DNA from: Pavlovales sp. CCMP2436
Taxonomy: Eukaryota > Haptophyta > Pavlovophyceae > Pavlovales
Reading direction: 5' to 3'
Assembly: GCA_026770615.1 (NCBI GenBank)
Contig: MU631339.1
Coordinates: forward strand, 341,659-354,816
Length of the DNA: 13,158 nucleotides
The position numbers were made by a program, and so were the translations under genes. Under the pieces are notes generated by a model. That model saw only the letters and a list, made by a program, of their open reading frames with translations. It did not search any database and was not told the DNA's origin. Positions 8,039 through 13,158 of the stretch are shown piece by piece. The first letter of the stretch is position 1. Every line of letters begins with the position of its first letter.

Positions 8039-8239
8039 GCGCTGGAGACGACTCGTCTTCGTGGCAAGCTTCGTCCTCTTCAAGACGCGGGCGCAGCCGG
8101 CACGCCTCAAAGCTGCCACCAGCACCGGCGCGATAAACTTAATGTCGCCAGTGGTCTCTTCTAGAATTGCAACTAGCCTCGATTGTGATCTGGCTATGGC
8201 TCAGGTCACTCCCCCGGGCATTGGACGACCATCCTGAGC

Positions 8240-8616
8240 GCTTCGCCGAAATTATATATGTAGCAATTCGAAATGTGGCCAATATATTCTTAAATATATA
8301 TGCATCTGCAGTAGATTTGTATCTAACTTTTTTTTATAAAAATGAACGCCCAATGACTAAACTACTTCTTAAAATGACATACAAAATTTCAGAATGCAAT
8401 ATACTGTATCATAACAATCACATTTAAAAATATTTATTCGTTGTGCTAAATACTGCATCCACCAATCCCCCTTAAGAAGAAAATCACATTGTAAGTTACT
8501 GATTTACTACCCCACGCAATCCAGCAAGCCTAGAGCAAGCTCTGTCTTCACTTATGGAGGCTCACAGTGTTCAGGATGGTCGTCCCCCACTTGCGGTCTG
8601 CACGGGGGTAACCGAA
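8240..8616. other. AT-rich spacer
   Basis: Low-GC sequence with TATATA runs and no supported gene, between the helical ORF and the fold-back element. I see no RNA gene or repeat in it. Confidence 0.5.
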
Positions 8617-9051
8617 GCCATATAGGGTCGAAATCCGAATTAGTGGCCAGTCCGGGGGAATTCGCAAAAAAATCCGGTGAAAATCCTTCAGAGTAACTCA
8701 CGAACCGGAGGTGGTGCACAAAATTTAGTTGCGGATTCGTGAATGGGACGGCGCCTCATTTATGAATCCGCAACTAACTTTTGTGCACCACTTCGGGAAC
8801 CATGACTTTCTTTTCGCTTCCGAACGCTGAGAATCGGAAATGTTAGTTAACTTTAGTATGCTCTCGACCCCAGAGGCACACGAGAGGCACACAAATTGGG
8901 CTCCGACCCTCGAGGAGGGCTCTATTCGACAGCAGCTATCGACACTTAGCGCGCGCGGGCGAACGATGTCTACTTCTTCGACCCGGCCACAGCTTTTCCC
9001 CCTCCCCAGTGCGGAATCGCGCCACTTATTCGGATTTCGACCCCATGTAGC
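8617..9051. mobile_element. Fold-back element with nested inverted repeats
   Basis: The outer arms, 8617-8648 and 9021-9051, are inverted copies (core ATTCGGATTTCGACCC on the right arm) with a few mismatches. Nested inside is a much stronger hairpin: 8711-8744 pairs with about 8757-8790 (GTGGTGCACAAAA, TTAGTTGCGGATTC), 31 of about 34 positions, with a loop of about 11 bases. A further GGTGCACAAAATTTTACC occurs just outside at about 9126-9143. No credible coding region lies inside. The structure suggests a fold-back/MITE-type element or a small-RNA precursor; I cannot separate these. Confidence 0.62.
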
Positions 9052-9053
9052 CA

Positions 9054-9671
9054 TCTGCCTTGCACCACGTGCCTGCTCGACGTGAGCACATCACTGTCAC
9101 TATCGGCAGTCAAGATGGTAGACTAGGTGCACAAAATTTTACCAGCTTTACTCTTAATCGATGACTCACTCAGACTGCACCGCCCCTGAGGCCTAAGCTA
9201 TTACTGTAGTATATGTTACTATACAGTCCCACTTCTGATCCTTTCAAATAAGATATTTGATATTTATCCTTTGTAAAAGGACGCATTCGGCACGCTGTAG
9301 CCGATGCACCGCGCGGCGGGGACCCAGGGTCACCGCACATCACCTTGGATGGTATGCCACGGGGATAGCCAGGAGTCAATCATGAATCAGATGATGATAC
9401 GGCCTCTCGTTGACCCGCTATGATCTGTAAAAAAAAAAAAAAAAAAAATCAGCAGGGGGGGCCGAATTTGGGCATGTGGGCGTTCGTGCCAGTAGCGTGT
9501 GTCGCACGCCGCACCGGGGACGCTTGTAGTTCGCCATCTCTTCTGGGCGTGTGGGGCAACCTAGGTACCCTCGGATGTGCCCGACTCGTCCCAGTGTAGC
9601 CATAGGGGCACTTAGTCGCCATCCTATAATTGGCCAATAAGCCATTCCTCATCCAGACATCCTAGCCAATA
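9054..9671. other. Spacer with A20 tract, no supported gene
   Basis: Mixed composition. 9429-9448 is an uninterrupted run of 20 A, followed by a GC-rich stretch (9450-9600) with no recognisable protein in any frame. No splice-bounded exon is convincing. Confidence 0.45.
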
Positions 9672-9777
9672 TATTAATGTAGGGGGGTTCGGGCTGGCGG
9701 TACGTTTCAAGTTCAAGTCAGGCTAATCTAAGCGCTCTGACGCAGGCTCCTACGCGCTACGCCGAATTGGGGAGCTG
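9672..9777 (+). repeat. Dispersed repeat R1, full-length copy
   Basis: About 106 bp matching the reverse complement of 12654-12759 along its length. Shared blocks include TTCAAGTTCAA, AGCGCTC.GACGCAGGCT and CTACGCGCTACGCCGAA. Partial copies are at 1005-1055 (+) and 4506-4558 (-). The conserved GTTCAARTC resembles an RNA polymerase III B-box, but I find no A-box at proper spacing, so a SINE origin is only a guess. Confidence 0.75.
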
Positions 9778-9785
9778 GTAGCGAT

Positions 9786-9821
9786 CACGAAGACGACCAC
9801 GAAGACGATCATAAAGACGAT
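9786..9821 (+). repeat. 12-bp tandem repeat, three units
   Basis: CACGAAGACGAC, CACGAAGACGAT, CATAAAGACGAT in tandem, directly behind R1 and ending just before the stop codon of the minus-strand ORF at 9822. Confidence 0.8.
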
Positions 9822-10148
9822 TTATGGTATGTTGCTCTTGTGCATTCCGAAGACCACCGAGATAGCAGCCCTAGCCCGGGGTGACTGCAGATCGCCGTAC
9901 TGCTCCCGAATAGGTTTCAGTAGAGATGAATATGTGACCAACCGCTGCCTCTGCGCAGCAGCGTCTGCATCGTTTTTGGAATGGAGTCTGCGTTGATCCG
10001 AGAGCTCCCACATCATCTGGTGTCTGGGAGGTCTGGGAGGTCTGAGGGTGTCACACTTTTTTGTATGTGACCGGTTTGGAGCCGACCGAGGATCAGAGGT
10101 AGGCTGCATCGAGAAGATCGAGGGCTTGCTGTAGCTCAATTGTCTCAT
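9822..10148 (-). CDS. Hypothetical 108-residue ORF, possibly a second exon of the zinc-ribbon gene
   Basis: Not recognised. The frame runs from ATG 10148 to a stop at 9822 and overlaps the upstream zinc-ribbon ORF by 56 bases in another frame. The second half, WELSDQRRLHSKNDADAAAQ and onwards to VVFGMHKSNIP, looks more protein-like than the first. A spliced or frameshifted fusion with the upstream ORF is plausible: several AG acceptor candidates in a CCTCAG/CCCAG run lie near 10020-10045. Moderate GC sets both ORFs apart from the GC-rich genes nearby. Confidence 0.35.
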   Translation of the reverse strand: MRQLSYSKPSIFSMQPTSDPRSAPNRSHTKKCDTLRPPRPPRHQMMWELSDQRRLHSKNDADAAAQRQRLVTYSSLLKPIREQYGDLQSPRARAAISVVFGMHKSNIP

Positions 10149-10371
10149 CGTGGTTTATGCGATGACGTGTCGTCCTCACGCGCACCTGCGTCCGATAGCA
10201 AAGGCAGCATTTGTTGGTTATTGAGACGTCCCCGGTCCACCGCAACCGATGATTCATCTCGTTAGGCGTCTTGAGCTCCGAGCAACCGCTGCATATTATC
10301 GTAGCGGCCGCTTTGTCGCCCACCACGACCCCGAGGCGCGTGCGAACCTTCATCTTATGGCGGCTGCCCAT
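10093..10371 (-). CDS. Small protein with CxxC...CxxC zinc ribbon
   Basis: 92 residues from ATG 10371 (in-frame TAG seven codons upstream) to TGA at 10093. Residues ~28-60 hold CSGCSELKTPNEM, a spacer, and NKCCLCYRTQ: two CxxC pairs about 28 residues apart, the layout of small zinc ribbons of the C-x-x-C..LK...F...K.C..C type found in many eukaryotic, mobile-element and large-virus proteins. The N-terminus is basic (SRHKMKVRTRLG); the end (IELQQALDLLDAA) is probably helical. Nucleic-acid binding is an inference from the fold class. The complete 5' end supports a real small gene; its 3' end may continue by splicing into the following ORF. Confidence 0.5.
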   Translation of the reverse strand: MGSRHKMKVRTRLGVVVGDKAAATIICSGCSELKTPNEMNHRLRWTGDVSITNKCCLCYRTQVRVRTTRHRINHDETIELQQALDLLDAAYL

Positions 10372-10495
10372 CGCGTTATGTAAGGGGTCCTAGATATTTA
10401 ATTTGCCTAGGTAACGCATCATGGCTCCACCGAGGCTTGTTAGACTCCACCTAGGCCACACCTTCCCCCACATCGGCCTTCGTCTTTGTCGCCCA

Positions 10496-10920
10496 CATCG
10501 CCGCCGCCGCCGCCGCCGCCCGCCGCACACATCGCCATATGCCGCGTCGTCATCCTGCCATTCCCGATTTTTTATTTTTGTAGCTTTAAACTTCCTGATT
10601 TTCGATATCGCCATATGTCTCGTCGTCGCACACATCGCCGACGTCGCCGCCGTCGCCCCGCTGGACACATCACCATATACCTCGTCGTCATCCAGCCATT
10701 CCCGATTTTTTATTTTTGTAGCTTTAAACTTCCCGATTTTCGATGTCGCAACATACCGCGTCGTCGCCCACATCGCCGTCACCGCCGCCGCCGCCCGCCG
10801 CACACATCACCATATACCTCGTCGTCGCGCACATCACCGCCGCCGCCCCCTCCTTCGCCGCACACATCACCATATGCCTCGTCGTCGCACACACCGCCGC
10901 ATGCCTCGTCGACGAAAACC
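10496..10920. repeat. Minisatellite with 138-bp higher-order unit
   Basis: Two long units repeat at 138 bp: the AT-rich block TTCCCGATTTTTTATTTTTG followed by TAGCTTTAAACTTCC at 10561 recurs at 10699. Within and after them a shorter motif, CACATC.CCATATRCC, then TCGTCGTC, recurs near 10536, 10609, 10674, 10749, 10811 and 10871 at about 60-75-bp spacing. GCC/CCG triplet runs fill the gaps. Because 138 is a multiple of three, open frames persist on both strands (for example minus 10390-10803 with repeated KFKATKIKNREW); I treat these as repeat by-products. Confidence 0.8.
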
Positions 10921-10970
10921 GAGGACAGCCGCCTCCTCCACCAAGCCTGTCAGCCCCCACTCTGGCTCTA

Positions 10971-11059
10971 TCTCGAATTCCCTATAATCTATCTCGATTC
11001 CCTATAATTCTATCTCGATTCCCTATAATCAGATCGAGGACAGCTCGACTCCCTATAAT
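10971..11059 (+). repeat. 21-bp tandem repeat CTCGATTCCCTATAAT
   Basis: Units starting TCTCGATTCCCTATAAT at 10971 (one-base variant), 10992 and 11013 are spaced exactly 21 bp. A degenerate fourth (GCTCGACTCCCTATAAT) ends at 11059. Confidence 0.85.
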
Positions 11060-11068
11060 ATTATAGGG
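11051..11068. repeat. 18-bp perfect palindrome
   Basis: CCCTATAATATTATAGGG reads the same on both strands. It is formed by the last CCCTATAAT unit of the 21-bp array meeting its own inverse copy, at the boundary to the following coding-like DNA. Confidence 0.9.
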
Positions 11069-11455
11069 TCCACCAAGACCACCGCGCGCTTTTCACGGCT
11101 TTTGAGACCGACGACGCCTTTCTCGCCTACAGGATCGAAGACAGTCCCTTGGATGATGATTATGCCAAAACTGTCCTCGCGCGGTACTCTCCTTACACAC
11201 ACACTAGAAGTGGTGGATGATGAAGAAGCCGAAAACAAAGCGCTGGAGTCGCTGCGCAACGCGGGGCCGCCCGACAGTGCGCGCCAATATATCCTCTCCA
11301 CAAAGGAGATCTATGTCACTTTCGTTAATATTTTTTATTATTGTGTTAAAGCAGTTATTACGGGCTCAACAAAGCGAGGCATCTTGCATATTGGCCTCTT
11401 AATACCCAAGATTCCCAAGGCTCGCTCCGGAGCACGCTGCGACCGCTGCCAATAA
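11067..11455 (+). pseudogene. Unrecognised gene remnant with a one-base slip
   Basis: After an AG at 11065-11066 the frame reads VHQDHRALFTAFETDDAFLA and goes on to DDDYAKTVLARYSP before hitting TGA 11218. The adjacent frame then carries EVVDDEEAENKALESLRNAG, PPDSARQYILSTKE and continues to TAA 11455. Both halves look like one acidic, helical protein joined across an ACACACAC microsatellite at about 11194-11203, where a one-base indel would unite them. I know no family. The last ~40 codons are less convincing and may be intron. It could be a pseudogene, a slip in the assembly, or two exons with an unseen intron. Confidence 0.38.
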
Positions 11456-11593
11456 TGCACAGCGTTACGCAGCGATCGTGCCCGTGCGGCCCACATCCTT
11501 TATTATTGTCATAGGATGTAATAGGATTGCGCCTGGGAATGGGACCATACAGAGTAATTAATGATTAACTTAGCAATTAACAGCTTAAACCGT
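11456..11593. other. Short AT-rich spacer between convergent genes
   Basis: About 140 bp between the plus-strand remnant and the downstream flank of GST copy B. I see no feature in it. Confidence 0.5.
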
Positions 11594-11899
11594 GTTCAGG
11601 AAAATTGTGCATATTCGGCACTGGGCTGAGATCTCGCCGCTTGGAGAGCATCGAGTCTGCGCGAGGCCGTGCTCCGCCCATGCGAGGCCGAGGTCCGAGG
11701 GTTCCGAGCGCAGCGGCGTGTGCTGTGCCCCCAGGGTTGGCTGACGCGACGATAACTGTCCGGGTGCGCAAGCGCACGACGGCCGACACGCCGCGAGGAT
11801 GCCATGGGCCGACTGCCGGAGGTTTGGGCATTTGAGTAGCTCTACTTCTTGGCCTTCTTGGCAGCCGGCCTCTTGGCGCCCACCTCCTCCTCCTCCTCG
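11594..11899 (-). repeat. GST 3' end and flank, direct duplicate of 1594-1897
   Basis: Partner of the block at 1594-1897 in the same orientation, covering the GST stop codon, the end of its coding sequence and the downstream flank. It includes GGGTTCCGAGCG, GTGTGCTGTGCCCCCAGGGT and TCTACTTCTTGGCCTTCTTG. Confidence 0.88.
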
Positions 11900-12961
11900 A
11901 CCTCCTCCATCTCGCTGTCGTCCTCGTCGTCTTCCTCGCTATCGTCGTCGCCGCCGAGGGAGTACACGCGCTCGACGTACTCGGCGTAGAGGTCGGCCTG
12001 GATGCCCGCGCCCTTGTACTTGTACCCGTCCGCGGCCCAGGGCACGTCGCCGACCTCGTTGGCCGTGAGCGGCATGCGGCGGCCCGATGTGAGGTAGGCA
12101 GCGATGGCAGGGAGCTCGGCGAAGAGGGTGACGAAGTCAGAGAGCTCCGCAAAATCATTGGACTGATAGATAAAAAAGGAAAGGATTTTTGGTTAGGATA
12201 TCTGTCCCCGGAAGACGGAGATCGTAAAAAAAAAAAAAAAAAAAACAGTAAGGGTGACGAACTCGGAGAGCTCCGCAAACTCGTTGGACTGAAAAGAAGA
12301 ATAATTGTAACAAGTGGCTCAGCAGTTTGCGTCAGGAGATCGCGTTCACTCACAGACAAGATCCTGCAGACATAGACAGAGAGAGAGGTGGTGAGGACTG
12401 ATAGATGGTAAAAAAAAAAAAAAAAAAAAAAGAAGAGGAAGGGTCACTCTGAGAGCTCAGCAAACTCGTTGGACTGTGTGTAAGTTTCCAGATTAACGTC
12501 CGCTCCCAAGCAGGTCTCCGCTGGACCCAAACGTTGAGAAACACTCGGGACAAGGGACCTTAGCTCAAGCTAATGGATACCGGACTGGCGCATAAAAAAA
12601 AAAAAAAAAACGCCGGTGGTCATGTCCTTGCGGGGTGTCGCATGAAAAGGTTGCAGTTCCCCACTTCGGCGTAGCGCGTAGAAGCCTGCGTCGGAGCGCT
12701 AAGATCAGCTTGATTTGAACTTGAAACACTGCCAGCCAGAACTACCTTTCATTAATACAGGTTGCCTTACCTTGAGGTACCCGGGCTTGAGCTCCTCGAT
12801 GGTTTAAAAAAAACAAAAACAAACGGTGGTCATTTTAGTGATGATAAAGGCTGCCTCACCTTGAGGTAGCCAGGCTTGAGCTCCTCGATGGTTGAGAGCA
12901 CGTGGAACATGCCCACGTCCGCGTACGTCACGGTCATGCCCGAGAAGAACGGACCTTCGAA
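11842..12961 (-). CDS. Glutathione S-transferase copy B, last two exons, with acidic and NLS-like tail
   Basis: GSTs conjugate glutathione to electrophiles; this is the C-terminal all-helical domain, and the upstream exons lie beyond the right edge. Exon 12860-12961 is exactly 34 codons between a CTGCCTCCAG acceptor and CTCAAG|GTGAGG donor and reads FEGPFFSGMTVTYADVGMFH, then VLSTIEELKPGYLK; TVTYADVGMF is the conserved (T/S)xAD helix-6 capping motif of GSTs. The last exon, 11842-12162, follows a CTATCAG acceptor in phase 0 and has 106 codons plus TAG. It includes LPAIAAYLTSGRRMPLTANE, the usual end of sigma-like GSTs, then VGDVPWAADGYKYKG. It ends in an acidic run (DDDSEEDDEDDSEMEEVEEE) and AKRPAAKKAKK, which resembles the nucleoplasmin bipartite nuclear signal. 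The ~700-base intron is full of exon-edge copies, poly(A/T) and R1. Copy A is its decayed paralogue. Confidence 0.85.
12226..12245. repeat. A20 tract in GST intron
   Basis: Uninterrupted run of 20 A, T on the GST strand, between an exon-edge copy and the true last-exon acceptor. It is one of three such runs in this intron (also 12410-12431 and 12594-12610) whose starts are each 184 bp apart. Confidence 0.9.
12251..12288 (-). repeat. Partial copy of last-exon acceptor edge (copy 2)
   Basis: On the minus strand a CTTTTCAG acceptor precedes 38 bases reading SNEFAELSEFVTL, matching the start of the true last exon (SNDFAELSDFVTLF, from 12162). It then breaks off toward the A20 tract. Confidence 0.8.
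12410..12431. repeat. A22 tract in GST intron
   Basis: Uninterrupted A run, preceded by GGACTGATAGATGGT (12395-12409), whose ACTGATAGAT also occurs at the true acceptor (12162-12171). Confidence 0.9.
12441..12473 (-). repeat. Partial copy of last-exon acceptor edge (copy 3)
   Basis: An ACACACAG acceptor is followed by 33 bases reading SNEFAELSE and then TGA, where a four-base loss relative to copy 2 occurs. It is the most diverged and shortest of the three. Confidence 0.75.
12594..12610. repeat. A17 tract in GST intron
   Basis: Uninterrupted A run followed by CGCCGGTGGTCATG. A similar CGGTGGTCAT follows the interrupted A-rich run at 12805-12823. Confidence 0.9.
12654..12759 (-). repeat. Dispersed repeat R1, full-length copy in GST intron
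   Basis: Inverted partner of 9672-9777. It abuts the duplicated donor edge at 12771 on one side and leads through about 40 bp to an A/T tract on the other. Confidence 0.75.
12771..12804 (-). repeat. Partial copy of exon donor edge
   Basis: On the minus strand 34 bases repeat the end of the exon at 12860-12961 (ATCGAGGAGCTCAAGCC, then GGGTACCTCAAG) and are again followed by a donor, GTAAGGCAACC. Upstream it dissolves into an A/T-rich run, so it has no acceptor. The decayed copy A carries the same edge near 2215-2260. Confidence 0.82.
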
Positions 12962-13008
12962 CTGGAGGCAGTCAAGAGGCAGGAGGGGGGAGGGGGACAG
13001 GGGGGCAG

Positions 13009-13048
13009 CGTACGTCACGGTCAAGCCCGAGAAGAACGGACCCTCAAA
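13009..13048 (-). repeat. Partial copy of exon acceptor edge (copy 2)
   Basis: A CTCACGCCACAG acceptor is followed by 40 bases reading FEGPFFSGLTVTYA, the start of the exon at 12860-12961 with Met changed to Leu. It breaks off into a C-rich tract. Confidence 0.82.
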
Positions 13049-13117
13049 CTGTGGCGTGAGGCAGGCGTGGGGAGGAGAGGGGGAAGGGGCACTTAGTTGA
13101 CTGGGCCGCTCTTAAGT

Positions 13118-13127
13118 GACCCTCGAA
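13118..13127 (-). repeat. Partial copy of exon acceptor edge (copy 3)
   Basis: The same CTCACGCCACAG acceptor is followed by only TTCGAGGGTC (FEG) before diverging. The intron-side flank (13128-13152) closely matches that of copy 2 (13049-13072) and also 2317-2345 of GST copy A. Confidence 0.75.
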
Positions 13128-13158
13128 CTGTGGCGTGAGGCAGGCGGGGGGCAGTCAG

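Noticed and set aside
8725..9085. Open frames of 80-110 codons on both strands
   Set aside because: They lie inside the fold-back element and follow its inverted-repeat structure; no protein family features.
11577..12359. 260-codon open frame on the minus strand
   Set aside because: It is a shifted frame over the GST last exon; the Arg/Ser/Thr-rich translation has no motif, and the GST frame is unambiguous.

Overview
The window looks like nuclear DNA of a eukaryotic microalga. GC-rich coding stretches with little third-position A/T sit between AT-rich spacers, exons are bounded by CAG|GTGAGG-type donors and pyrimidine-tract/CAG acceptors, and poly(A), minisatellite and fold-back repeats are common. 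A Sel1-repeat protein with a C-terminal MYND finger and a GC-rich intron-bearing glutathione S-transferase (GST) fit a haptophyte- or pelagophyte-like genome, but that placement is inference. No bacterial operon, rRNA, tRNA or CRISPR array is visible.

Layout. 33-808 (+): an unrecognised gene end in two exons that splice in frame, with two extra copies of the first exon's donor edge in the intron. About 810-1590: AT-rich spacer with repeat fragments. 1594-2940 (-): a broken GST copy (copy A). About 3010-4288 (-): a degraded putative DNA-binding protein with two related ~75-residue helix-turn-helix-like modules, a basic stretch and an acidic stretch, broken by three TAG codons and one frameshift. 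4340-4850: spacer with dispersed repeats. 5269-6528 (+): Sel1-MYND gene with an in-frame TGA exactly at a zinc-ligand Cys position. 6639-6887: short element with terminal inverted repeats. 7367-8038 (+): alanine/glutamate-rich helical ORF of unknown function. 8617-9051: fold-back element. 9672-9777: dispersed repeat. 9822-10371 (-): two small overlapping ORFs, the upstream one with a CxxC...CxxC zinc ribbon. 10496-11068: minisatellites and an 18-bp palindrome. 11067-11455 (+): unknown gene remnant with an apparent one-base slip. 11842-12961 and beyond (-): the better GST copy (copy B), running off the right edge.

Two themes stand out. First, exon edges are echoed: short partial copies of an exon's end, each with its splice site, lie in the neighbouring introns of two different genes on opposite strands. 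Second, several genes are broken by a single event inside an otherwise well-kept reading frame (TGA in MYND, TAGs in the HTH gene, slips near simple repeats). GST copies A and B share their 3' end and downstream flank about 10 kb apart in direct orientation, so the locus has been duplicated and is decaying. The intact GST ends in an acidic tract followed by a lysine-rich, nucleoplasmin-like nuclear localisation signal, which is unusual for a GST. I see no multi-gene pathway or defence system that the evidence would support.
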